Source: Closterium sp. NIES-65 (lineage: Eukaryota > Streptophyta > Zygnematophyceae > Desmidiales > Closteriaceae). From it: a DNA stretch of 64,000 nt. The translations under genes and the position numbers were made by a program. The stretch is from assembly GCA_948144175.1 (NCBI GenBank), contig CANXME010002098.1, positions 1 through 64,000 of the forward strand, written 5' to 3'. Below the pieces are notes generated by a model. The model worked only from the letters and a program-made list of their open reading frames with translations, was not told the DNA's origin and did not search any database. Position 1 is the stretch's first letter; each line of letters opens with the position of its first letter. Of the stretch, positions 1 to 11,720 are shown piece after piece.

Positions 1-3000
1 GCCCCAGCCTCCCGTGCAGTCACCCATGCGCCGCCAGCGAGACGCCCGCGCCGCCCGAGCCGCCCGAGCTGCCCGAGCCCGCCCGAGCCGCCCGCGCCGC
101 CCGAGCCGCCGAGCCGCCCGAGCCGCCCGAGCCGCCCGAGCCGCCCGAGCCGCCCGAGCCGCCCGAGCCGCCGAACCGCCCGAACCGCCCGAGCCGCCCG
201 AGCCGCCCGAGCAACCTGAGGTGCCGAGCTCCTGCTCCTGTGGGGGCTGCTGCTGCTCCTGGACCGGCGCAGCCCGCTGTACTTGCCGTGTACTGTACTA
301 CTGAGCTACCCGACTCTTCCGCACGGTGAGACTGTCAGCTGCTATAATGGCAACCCAGGTCCTGGCTTTTGAGCTGAGGGTCGCGCCATTGACTTTGCAG
401 TCTGGGTCGAGGACCTGTAGCTGTACTTACTGTGCGATGCGATAGATGAGGTTTCTCTCTTTGACTTTGTCTCTGGCGCTGTCCCTGCCCCTCCTGCTGA
501 TGCTGACCCCACTGTTCGCTCCAAGTGGCCACACGCGATGCTGCTGCACGTCTTGCTGTGCGTCGACACCTCCCTTCCTCCGAGCGTGCGCACTTTAGTC
601 AGTGCAAGACCGCTCAGGCCTTGTACGACGCTTGTAGTTGCGCGCTACTCCTCCCCTTCCTCCGCTACGCGAGCCGCCTCATGCTACCGTACCTCTTCCC
701 TGACCTCGCTGCCTTTCCCACAGTCGCTGACCCTCTTTACCCACCTCCGCGCTAGTGACACTCGCTACCGCGCTGCGCTTCCTGCTGACTTCCGCGCCGC
801 AAAACCCTCCTCCCATGTACATCACTCTCTACTTTCTAGTCACCCGTCTCCCTGAGTCCCTACGTGCCGTTAGGACCAGTTTCTCTCTGTCTGTCCCACC
901 ACCCCTCACTGTCGACCTCCTTGAGAAGTCCCTGCTAGCGGCTGAGAAGAGTATAGTCGCTGTAGGGGCCTCTCGTGGTGACCCTCGCACCCCCATCTTT
1001 GAGGGGTGTTCTCCCTCCCCCCTGTTACCCTCTGTCGCCTTTGCTGCTGCGGTCTGACCTCGTTGGTTTGGAGTCGGTCGGTGCTGCGTCTTCCCCCAGC
1101 GGTAGGCCCGCTCTGGCAGGGGCAAGGGGGGCAAGGGAGCGGGTGGAGCTAGCGGGGGCGGATGGCGGAGGAGGTGGGGGCGGCGGGGGGAGTGGGGGTG
1201 GCGGTGGAGGTGGTGGCGGGAGTGGAGGTACTAGTGGCGGCAGTGGAGGCGGGTGGTGGTGGCGGACGGTGGCGGTGGGAGCGGCGGGGCGAGGGTGGCG
1301 GTGGCGGCCGGGGTGGCGGCGGAGGCGGGGGGTGGCGGTGGTGGAGGTAGTCGGAGTGGCACGTCGCAGCGGAGCAGCACTGCGGTGTGGTCAGCGCCAG
1401 CAGCAGCAGCAGCAAGCAGCGCTCTCGCGACATCCCCGCCCCTCATCAGCTCCGTGAGTGGTACTCGCAGCGTCAGCGTGGTGGGGCGTTCGGCCCCTGC
1501 ACCTACGTCCTTCGCACCGGCGACCGCAGCGGGTGAGCAGTGTGGGGGCACACACACCGCCCGCCGCTGCTTTGCCCGCTTGACCGACGCTTGGCGCCAG
1601 CAGTTTCCGGAGGCCTCTGAGATCCCCCGCTGGGGAGAGCTGTCTAGGGCTGGTGTAGCTATCTTTGATCTTGACTATGATGCTATCCTTGCTGCCATGT
1701 ATGCTGTGACTGTTAGTGATGAGGGTGACTGTTACCGGTGTTTCCCGCCCGACGCGGGGCATTGGTACTGCTCTGTCAGGTGCCAGTGAGGCTGCTGCTC
1801 TAGGTGCCAGTGCGTCTGTGCTCGTAGGTACTAGTGAGTCTGCACCTCTCAGGTACGTGTCGACTTCGGCCTCTCACACCTTCACCCTTGACTCTGGAGC
1901 GTCTCGCTCCTTCTTTCCGGGACCGCACCACTCTCACGCCACTAGTCGGCCGGTTGCGGTGTCCCTGGCTGACCCCTCTGGGGGTTCCTGTCCTGTCTCG
2001 TTTCTCTACAGTCCTCCCGTGTCCGGCGGCTCCCTCTGGCACCCTGACTGGTCTCTACCTCCCTTCGTTCTCTACGAACCTGGTGAGTGGTGCTGACCTA
2101 CAGGATGCGGGTGTTCCACCAGTTCACTCCTGCTCGTCAGCGGGTGACACACTGCACAGAGGCTAGCACAGGTCGCCACCTGGCTACGTTTACACGTCAG
2201 CCTAGGGTCGAGCCTGTACACACTGACCACTGCTTCTCCTCCAGGTGCTGAGTCTGGTAGGGTCTCTTCGTCTGGTCATGTGTTTGCTGCAGCGTCCAGG
2301 TCTGGTCCTGAGTCTGCCCCCTGTTCGTGTCGCCGTCTGTCCCACGAGACCCTCCTCTAGCACCACCGCCTTGGCCACCCCTCTCTGCTTCGGCTCAGAG
2401 GCATGGCCTCCCCGTCTTCTTGTGTCTGGTCTCCCCAGGTCCCTCCCTCCCCTTCCTCAGGGCCCTGGCCCTGCCTGTGTCCCCTGTGTCGAGGGGCGCC
2501 AGCGGGCTGCCCCTCACTCCTCCCAGTTTCCTCCGACAGAGGCTCCGTTGCAGACGCTTCACATGGACAGTGGGGGCCCTGCCCGCGTCCGTGGACTCGG
2601 TCACGAGCGCTACTTCCTGTGGTGGTTGACGACTACTCGCGTTACACCACAGTCTTCCCCTTGCGCAGCAAGGGTGATGTCACTGAGGTGCTGATCGACT
2701 GGATCCGCGCAGCTCGTCTCCGGCTCAGGCAGAGCTTTGGATCGGACTTTCCTGTGTTGCGTCTGCACTCGGACAGAGGCGGAGAGTTCTCCTCTGGCCT
2801 TCTGCGTGCCTACTGTAGTGCGCGAGGCATCCGCCAGACCTTCACGCTTTCGGACTCACCGCAGCAAAATGGGATTGCAGAGCGCCACATTGGCATGGTC
2901 ATGGACGTCGCTCGTACGTCTATGATGCATGCGGCTGCCCCCCATTTTCTGTGGCCGTTTGCTGTCAGGTACGCGACGCATGAGATCAACCTCCTCCCCA

Positions 3001-6000
3001 GGGTCTCCAGGCCGGAGACCTCCCCAGCCCTGCTGTGGACGGGGAAGGTTGGCGATCCGTCGGCGTTCCGGGTCTGGGATCTCGGGCGTTTGTCCGTGAC
3101 TTGTCTGCGGACAAGCTGTCCCCTCGCGCTGCTCCCTGCGTCTTCCTGGGGTTCCCCCTCGACGCCCCTGGGTGGCAGTTCTACCACCCCACCTCTCGCC
3201 GTGTTCTGTCCTCCCAGGACGTCACGTTCGACGAGTCGGTACCCTACTACCGCCTCTTCCCCTACCGCACTCCGTCCCTCCCCCCACCCCTGCTCTTCTT
3301 GGTACCAGGTTCCCCCCCCCGGTAGACCCCCTCCCCCTCAGGGTCCTGCCCCTTCAGGTGTGTCCCAGGTAGACGCGGTCGAGCGGTCGAGGTCACTGGT
3401 GACTCTGGTGCTGCTGTGGGTGCTGAGCCTGGGGGTGCTGTGCCTGGGGGTGCTGGGTCTGGGGGTGCTGAGTCTGGGGGTGCTGAGCCTGGGGGTGCTG
3501 AGCCTGGGGGTGCTGAGCCTGGGGTGCTGAGCCTGGGGGTGCTACGCCTGGAGGTGCTTTGCCTGGGGGGTGCTGAGCCTGGAGGTTCTTCGCATGGAGG
3601 TTCTCCGGGTGCTTCGTCTCGCCGAGAGCCACTCTCCTCACAGGAGCTGCCGTGAGTGGTTTGCTCGGCGCTGGAGGCGTGCTGCTGGTGCTGGAGGTTC
3701 TTCTGCTGCCGAGGGTGTGCTGCTGCCGTGGGTCCCGGAGGTGCTCGTACGGGAGTACTGGAGCTGCTGGGCCTGCGGGTTCACCTGGAGCTGGTGCTGC
3801 TGAGGGTGTTGGCGCTGAGACTACCACTAGTGGTTCGACTGGCGGTGCTCCTGGTGCTGCTGGAGGTTCTGGGGCTACTGGAGGAGCTGCTGGGGGTTCT
3901 GGAGCTACTGGAGGTGCTGCTCGGAGGGTACTCCTGCTGGGGGTACTGGTGCTGTCCCTGCTGTTTCTGGCGTCGCCACGCGGCCCCAACCGTACTTCGT
4001 ACGCTCCTGCAGCAGGTTCTTGGTCTTCCACCTTCTCCTGGTCCTCCTCCTCCTCCCTTAGAGGGTCCACAGCCTGTCCAGTCACAGCTACAGCCTGCCT
4101 CCCCTTTGCCTGCTCCTTCTCCCTACGCTGGTCCGACTGGAGGTCTTACTGAGCGTCGTGAGCCTGCGTCTCGTCCTGCGTCGCCTGTTCGTACTGCGCG
4201 CACTAGTGGTCGCGGTTCGCGTCAGCGTCGCCTCCTGTCCCTGGCACGCACCGGATGTCTCTGCATCCGTCCACTGCTCCTCTACGTGCCCCTTTGCCTT
4301 CTCCTCCTTCTTCCTCTCTTCCTGCTCTTGCCGACCCGGAGTCGGACTCTCTTCGTGCTGCCAGTCCTACTGTCACGCGTCTCCTTGCTACTGCTGTCAC
4401 TGACCCTTCTTTCGAGTCTTCTGCTGCGTCTTCCCTTGTCACTGAGCTCGTCGACTTTGCTGCGCGCTGTCGTCTAGACTACGCTGCTGGTCTTGTCGCT
4501 GAGTCTGAGTCTACCTGTCCTCCGTCCGTCGGGGGTGAGTGTGCTCTTGGCACGGACGTCCTTGAGGACAGGCAGGAGGAGTTCCAGTGTCTGGCCGCTG
4601 TTCACCTCATCTCGCGTCTGTACTGCTAGCCCTGAGGGAGACCCGGATGCACTAGACATCCCGACTCCGCGCTCTTACGCGGAGGCGATAGAGGGTCCCT
4701 ACTCCCTCTCAGTGGCAGGCAACTATGGATGCAGAGATGGCTTCCTGGAAGTCCACAGGCACCTACGTTGACGCTGTTCCCCTCCTGGGGCGAACATCGT
4801 CAGTGGCATGTGGATCTTCAGAGTGAAGCGGCCGCCGGGTTCTCCGCCTGTCTTCAAGGCGCGGTACGTGGCTCGTGGTTTCAGTTAGCGGCAGGGAGTT
4901 GACTACTTTCAGACCTTCTCCCCCACCCCAAAGATGACCACTCTTCGGGTACTGCTGCACGTTGCTGCTCACCGTGACTACGAGCTGCACTCTCTCGACT
5001 ACAGCACTGCTTTCTTGCAGGGCAGCCTGCACGAGGAGATCTGGCTGCGTCGCCCACCTGGCTTCACTGGGTCTTTCCCTCCTGGTACCCAGTGGAGTCT
5101 CCGGCGTCGAGTCTACGGTCTCCGCCAGGCGCCGCGTGAGTGGCACGACACACTGAGGACTACGCTCGCGGCACTTGGGTTTGCTCCCTCCACTGTAGAC
5201 CCGTCGCTGTTTTCTGCGCACCGACACCTCTCTGCCGCCGTTCTACATCCTCGTGTACGTCAACGACTTGGTCTTTGCCACAGCTGACACTGCTGGACTC
5301 GCCTACGTGAAGTCCGAGCTGCAGAAGAGACACACGTGCACTGACCTGGGTGAACTGCGCAGCTACCTTGGCTTGCAGATCACCCGGGACAGAGCACACC
5401 GCACCATTACCCTGACTCAGTCACACATGGTGCAGCAGGTCCTTCAGCGCTTCGGCTTCACGTACTCCTCGCCTCAGGCCACTCCTCTGCCTACTCGCCA
5501 CTCGCTCTCAGCTCTGCCTTCGGATGAGTCCGTAGAGTCGAGTGGCCCGTATGCAGAGCTTGTTGGCTGCCTCATGTACCTGATGACCTGCACACGACCT
5601 GACCTTGCATACCCTCTGAGCATTCTTGCACGCTATGTTGCTCCTGGGAGACACCGACCAGAGCACATGGCTGCAGCGAAGAGGGTGTTGCGCTACTTGT
5701 GCAGTACGTCGGGCATGGGGCTAGTGCTTGGAGGGCGCAGTCCAGTGGTCCTCACTGGGCACGCAGACGCTTCTTGGGCTGACGACCAGGCTACGCAGCG
5801 GTCGTCACAGGGTTACACCTTCAGTCTTGGTTCCGGCTCTGTTTCGTGGCGGGCTACCCGCTCGTCTTCTGTTCTCGGCTCCAGTTGTGAGGATGAGATC
5901 TACGCCAGGGCCATGGCTGCACAGGAGTTACGCTGGCTCACCTACCTGCTGACCGACCTTGGAGAGCCGCCTCGTTCTCCTCCAGTCCTGTACGTAGACA

Positions 6001-6588
6001 ACAAGGCCATGCTGGCCTTGTGTCGAGAGCAGCGACTGGAGCACAGGACAAAGCACATTGCTCTCCGCTACTTTCTTGCTCGTGAGCTACAGCAGCGTGG
6101 ACAGCTGCGACTTGCGTACGTGGCCTCTGAGGCCAACACTGTTGATGTCTTCACCAAGGCACTTGCGCCCTTGTGATCATCAGCGCTGCTGCACGCAGCT
6201 GGGCCTTGTGCCTGCCTTGCCTCACTTGCTCACTTCTTGACCTTGCTTGTACTTTTACCTATATATACTCTTGCTCTTGCTTGCTTGCCTCTTGTATATC
6301 TCTATATATGATCTTGCATGTGAACTGGCCTTCTGGCCTTTGAACTTGTGCTCGGAATGTGTGGTGACTTTGTGATCCACCCTGAGCTTTGCTTTGCTTT
6401 GCTTAACTGGTCTTGTGACCCCTTGTTCTCCCCCACTTTGCCTATGGGGGTGTGTCAGAACATATTATAGCTTACTTATTTGTGTAGGCTATAGTGGGGT
6501 ATCCCATAGGGGGTACAACCCAATTAGGGTTTCCTATTTGTACTCACCTCGTTCATAGTTCACTCATTCTCTCGTTTACTTCTTCTCA
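1..6588 (+). mobile_element. Ty1/copia element 1, broken, 5' end outside window
   Basis: A copia-type LTR retrotransposon relic read on the plus strand. The parts follow copia order: gag remnant about 345-1750, aspartic protease with the DSGA motif near 1885, pre-integrase and integrase about 2330-3330, a Gly/Ala/Glu-rich linker about 3410-3960, reverse transcriptase about 4700-5560, RNase H about 5740-6230, then a 3' untranslated stretch, a purine tract and the 3' LTR. The first 230 bases are CCGCCCGAG-type leader repeats. The order integrase before reverse transcriptase defines copia. It is clearly decayed, with roughly ten or more breaks, so I treat it as one of the older fossils here. Its 5' LTR is not in the window. 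Confidence 0.9.
6453..6588 (+). repeat. 3' LTR of copia element 1
   Basis: A 136-base LTR starting TGTCAGAAC and ending TCTCA, directly after the purine-rich stretch TATGGGGGTG. It shares the core TAGGCTATAGTGGGG and GTACTCA segments with the other copia LTRs in the window but is a separate subfamily. The exact 3' border is judged by similarity, because the matching 5' LTR is not visible. Confidence 0.75.
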
Positions 6589-6880
6589 GTCATGACATCA
6601 CGGTAGAGAGGAGACGATGAAACGAATTGCGAAACGAAACGTAACTAAATGCGAAATTCACGACATCGCGGAAAAGGCAAGTGCAAAAAAAAACTTTGTA
6701 ATGGCTCTTTCGTAACTTTGCAGTTGCATTCGCCGCGCAAAAAAAAAGTCTGACTCGAAAACAGTGGTAGCGTCAGTAACTTGCGAAGTGACTTCCCTGT
6801 CACATTCCCAACACAAACTGTACACTTCGGTGCAAGTGTGAGGTATATGGTAAAGCAACTAGGGGGGCGGAAAACGTCAC
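6589..6880. other. unassigned spacer
   Basis: AT-richer sequence between two retroelement relics, with two short A-tracts. I see no gene, RNA or repeat structure in it. Confidence 0.5.
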
Positions 6881-8087
6881 TCTTGAGCCGCTGCAGCAGC
6901 CGCCCCTGGAGCCGCTACCCCTCCAGCAGCCGCCACTGCAGCAGCAGCCCCTGGAGCAGCCGCCCCCAGCAGCAGCTGCCCCTGGAGCAGTCGTCGCTGC
7001 AGCAGCCGCCCCTGGAGCCGCCGCCCCTGAAGCAGCCGCCCCAGCAGCAGCCGCCCCTGGAGCCGCTACCACTGCAGCAGCAGCCCCTGGAGCAGCCGCC
7101 CCAGCAGCAGCCGCCCCTGGAGCAGCAGCCGCTGCAGCAGCCGCCCCTGGAGCCGCTACCCTTGCAGCAGCAGCCCCTGGAGCAGCCGCCCCAGCAGCAG
7201 CCACCCCTGGAGCAGCCGCCGCTGCAGCAGCCGCCCCTGGAGCCGCTGCCCCTGAAGCAGCCGCCCCTGCAGCAGCCGCCCCTGGAGCCGCTACCCCTGC
7301 AGCAGCCGCCCCTGAAGCGGCCGCCCCTGCAGTAGCCGCCCCTGGCCACTGGAGTAGCCGCCAGTGCAGCAGCCGCTCCTGGACCCGGTGTAGCCGTGTG
7401 GGGGTGGGTATGGGGGTGGCGGGTGTGAAAGGGGTGTGGGACAGGTGAGGGAAGTTGAGTGGAGGTGGCCGCCGTGAAGTCAGCAGCTCCAGTCGCCCGT
7501 GAGACCGTTGCGCCAGTCGCCCGTGAGCCCGTCGCTCCAGTCGCCCGTTGCTCTAGTAGCCCGTGAGTCAGTTACTCCTGCCGCTCGTCTAGCCGCTGAG
7601 TCAGTTACTCCAGTTGTCCGTTGTGCCAGTTGCTCCAGTTGCCAGTGTGCCAGTTGCTCCAGTTGCCCGTGTGCCAGTTGCTCCAGTTGTGCAGTGTGCC
7701 AGCAGCTTCAACTGCCGCCCACCGCCTCCTCTCCTCTCATAGTCCCTCCTCCTCATTTGCCCTCTCCGTCTACTGCGCTCTGCTTGGTGTACCCCTTCCG
7801 GGGGTGTTTCTGCACATGGTTCTTCACTGCAGGCAGTTAGGGGGTGTGTCAGAATGTTATTGTATACATCACTTTATAACTGCCTGCAATGTAGACTTAG
7901 TGTAGTTATCTTGCTTGTTAGGTGGTGCACCTTGCTTCACTTCTTTCATATTTGTACCCTTGAACCTATAGTGAAACCCTCCATTCTCCTTTACAACTCT
8001 CTCGATACTTTTCCTCACCCTCGAACTAACTACCAAGGCTCCTAAGCTATGGCTCCTAAATCTACTCTTACTTAGCCTATCTCAACA
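6881..8087 (+). mobile_element. tail of a small non-autonomous LTR element (TRIM/LARD-like), broken
   Basis: The last 241 bases (7847-8087) are an LTR beginning TGTCAGAATG. It is clearly related to the 242-base LTR pair of the complete small element at 43673-45009: both share the AACTGCCTG, TTAGTGTAGTTAT, TAGGTGGTGCACC and TTGAACCTATAGTGAAAC segments. The sequence ahead of it is a CAG/CCGCCCCTGGAG repeat block (about 6881-7340), followed by GT-rich and CCAGTTGC repeats. It ends in GCAGGCAGTTAGGGGG just before the LTR, as in the complete relative. No protein domain is present. The matching 5' LTR was not found, so the element is incomplete. Confidence 0.65.
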
Positions 8088-8754
8088 ACTTCCATTGGGG
8101 TTAGAAGTACGCAGTATTGGCAAAAAAGAACACAGCACGCATTTCTGGTTGACGATAAGCCCGCAACAACAGATACGCCCTGCAAAACAAGCAAACACAA
8201 CTTGCAGTTACGAATCCTGAGGGGTTAGGGATAGCAGGTTGTGCGAGACACCAACAGACAAATATTTAGCCTACCGAGAACACTACAAACAGGAAATGAA
8301 CATGACGAGGAGTTGCAAACACAAAACATATAGCCGGAAACTCAATACTCCATCGCTAAATGCGGGCATGCTTACCGCGAGAAGGAGGACATCCGCCGAA
8401 ATGAAAACCGTCAACCTGGTTTGATGAAAACCGTCAACCTGGTGCAGCCTTTGTTGCAACAGATGGCTGTTGAGAAAGCCTGCAAGGAGGTATGACATAG
8501 GTTTTGAACATCAGTGAAGCAACGGAAAAAAAATTGGTTGTAATAACATGGGTGATGGTTCCACGTCGCGATATGCCCCAAACGGAGTCACTGTTCCGCG
8601 CCGTCAAGTAAAAAAGCTGCCACAACACAGTGTGGGACGTGGGGTTAACAGTAGCGTGCCACAAAACTGACAGCAGATGCACAATAATGCAAGCCGGTTG
8701 CCTCGCACTCGAGTAGTGAGATGCCGCACAGTTGCCGACTACTCGCACTCAGTT
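8088..8754. other. unassigned spacer
   Basis: About 670 bases between the small LTR element and the minus-strand copia relic. Only short open frames without recognisable domains occur. I see no RNA gene or clear repeat. Confidence 0.5.
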
Positions 8755-8972
8755 GCACCAACAAGCACGACTACTAGTGCGAGCAGCACGAACAGGCGAC
8801 GCAGGACGAGACGTAGGCTCACGACGCTCTGCAAGACCTCCAGTGGGACCAGTGTAGGGAGAAGGTGCAGGCCAAGGGGAGGCAGGCTGGCTGTAGCTGT
8901 GACTGCGACTGGAGAGGCTGCGGACACTCTAAGGGAGGAGCAGGACCAGTGGAGGGCGGGAGACTAAGAACC

Positions 8973-9802
8973 TGTTGGTGCAACCCTACGGTTTGCACTC
9001 GGCTTGTTGTCCGTGTGTGTGCATGTGTGTGTGTATGGAATGGTATGAGGGCATGGGATAATATATATTTCATGCTTATAATTGTGTGTGAATGTTGAGT
9101 CATGATGTCGAGTGTGTGTGTCGAGTCAATAGCGAGTTATCGCTAGACGCGTGTTACGCGGTCGTTTGTGTCTCGCGCGCGGTTTCTATTTTTGTCGTGC
9201 GCGGTTTCTATTTTGTCCTGTGTCGAACGTTCGGTGTGTCGCAGGTGTGTGCAGCAGACCCATCAAGAACTCAAGGATGAGTTTGTGATGAAGAGCCCGA
9301 GCCTTGGTGTCAAGCCTCAAGTGATTTCGAAGCTCGCCAAAAGGGTACACCTCAAGATATTGAAGATAGTTACATTACTTTGTGTAGTGTAACATTTCAC
9401 TTGGTGTAGGCCCTAGTGAAGGGTAGTTTCGAGACCCTTCGTGGTTGGGGACAGTGTGGCACTGTTCCACATCACTGTACCTCGGCTCTTGGGGTTTGTA
9501 GGAGCTGGGAGTCATTCCCAACTCGTAACTCTTCATATCTCTTCCTATTTTGTCTTCTAAGACTATAGTGGCTGCCATAGTGCCGTTCGTTCAAACCGAC
9601 ACTGTGTCGTCAATACTTGGTGAAATTGTGCAATCTAAATTGCCTATTGTAGGCGACGTTTCGACGCTCCAGATCCAAGTTGAATCAGGTCATTTGAAGT
9701 TGTGACCAGAACGCTATGAACGTTTGAAACCGCTGTGCAGAAATCCGGCTGTGCACTCTATCTTTCGTTTTAGGCACATTGGAGCCTATTGTGACTATAA
9801 CA
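8973..9802. mobile_element. solo LTR of an unidentified LTR retrotransposon
   Basis: An 830-base block starting TGTTGGTGC and ending GACTATAACA, that is TG...CA. It is flanked by the 5-base target duplication GAACC (8968-8972 and 9803-9807). It interrupts the linker-coding part of copia relic C. No protein domain is inside. TG...CA ends, a perfect 5-base duplication and no interior are the usual signature of a solo LTR left after LTR-LTR recombination. It is unlike the short copia LTRs and the 402-base gypsy LTRs of this window, so it is a further family. Confidence 0.75.
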
Positions 9803-11308
9803 GAACCTGCTCGAGGAGCGGAACAAAGTACGACCGTGGCCGCGCAGCGTCTCCAGAACCAGCAGGGACAGCACCAGTACCCCCAGCTCCAATAGCACCA
9901 ACTCCAGCACCCTCAGAAGCACCAGCGCCAGCAGCACCACCAGCGCCAACACCCTCAGCAGCTCCAGCTCCAGCAGGACCGGCAGCTACAGTACCGCCAG
10001 CAGCTCCAGCAGTACCTCTAGCCGAACCAACTCCAGCAGCCCCAGCAGCACCCCCAGTCCCAGCAGCTCCAGCACCGCCAGTACAGTACCTTCGGGACTA
10101 GCAGCAACAGAAGTACCTCCAGCTCCAGCAGCACGGCACCAGCGCCGGGCAAACCACTCGCGCAGCTCCTGTGGAGAGAGTGGCTCTCGCCTCGACGAAG
10201 CACCGCCGGCGGCCACACGAGCAGACCCATCACCCCCAGGCTCCGCACCCCCAGGCTCCGCACCCCCAGGCTCAGCACCCCCAGACTTAGCACCCTCACG
10301 CTCAGCACCTCCAGACCCGGCACCCGCAGGCTCAGCACCTCCAACAGCACCAGAGTCAACAGCTACCTCGACAGGCTCAACTGCGTCTACCTGGGACACA
10401 CGTGACGGGGCAGGACCCTGAGGGGGGAGGGGGTCTACCGGAGGAGGACCTGGTGCAAGGAAGAGCGGCGGCGGGGGAAGGGGCGCAGTGCGGTAGGGGA
10501 AGAGACGGTAGTAAGGTACCGACTCGTCAAAGGTGACGTCCTGGGAGGACAGAACACGGCGCGAGGTGGGGTGGTAAAACTGCCAACCAGGCGCGTCAGG
10601 GGGGAAGCCAAGGAAGACGCAGGGAACAGCACGGGGGGACAGCTTGTCCGCAGACAAGTCGCGAACAAACGCCCGAGATCCCCAGACCCGAAACGCAAAC
10701 GCATCGCCAACCTTCCCCGTCCACCGCAAGGTGGGGGAGGTCTCTGGCAAGGAGACCCGGGGCTGAAGGTTGAGCTGATGCGCTGCGTACTGAACCGCAA
10801 ACGGCCACAGAAAATGGGGGGCAGCCACATGGATCATGGACATACGAGCGCCTCCATGACCATGCCAATGCGGCGCTCAGCAATCCCATTTTGCTGTGGA
10901 GAGGCCGGAAGCATGAAGGTCTGGCGGATGCCCTGCACACGACAGAAGGCTCCCAGACGGGCAGAGGAAAACTCCCTGCCTCTGTCAGAGTGCAGACGCA
11001 GAACAGGAAAGTCCGAGCCGAAACTCTCTCTGAGCTGGAGACGAGCTGCGCGGATCCACTCAATCAACACCTCAGTGACGTCACCCTTGCTGCGCAAGGG
11101 GAAGACTGTGGTGTAACGCGAGTAATCGTCAACCACCAATAGGAAGTAACGCTCGTGCCCCTGTCCACGGACGCGGGCGGGGCCCCACACGTCCATGTGG
11201 AGAGTCTGTAGCGGAGCCTCTGTCGGAGGAAACTCGGAGGAGTGAGGGGCGGCGCACTGTCGCCCCTCGACGCAGGGGACGCAGGTAGGGGCAGGCCCCG
11301 TAGGTAGG

Positions 11309-11710
11309 TGTCACAGGATCGAATTCTCAATCGAAACTTGTCACTAAAACTGAATACAAGGCCTATTTATACTCAGAAAGTACAAGGATAAACGAGATAA
11401 AACGAACCTTCGGGAACACACCCTTCCCGATACTACAATCACAAGTGCGCATAAGCACGCAAGTCTATTGGCACTTGGGATTACGCCCAGATTACACCGT
11501 ATACACCACTGTCGGCGCTGTCGGTGCCGTATAATAGGTATGTTGGTGGGAAAAGTAGGAAATAAGAGAAATAAATAGAAGGCTCTAGAAAATAGAATAG
11601 TAGGCCGATTGAGATGAGATAAAGACCAAAATAAAGAGGAGAAAAGGGAGAATGGGATAACGGAAAAATATAATAGTGAGAAAATATTATAACGGGGACG
11701 TCCTCTCACA
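11309..11710 (-). repeat. 3' LTR of the chromovirus
   Basis: 402 bases, TGTCACAGG to CCTCTCACA in plus orientation. It matches 17691-18092 with a single difference seen by eye. In plus orientation it is preceded by GTAGG, half of the target duplication. Confidence 0.95.
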
Positions 11711-11720
11711 CTTCCCCCCC

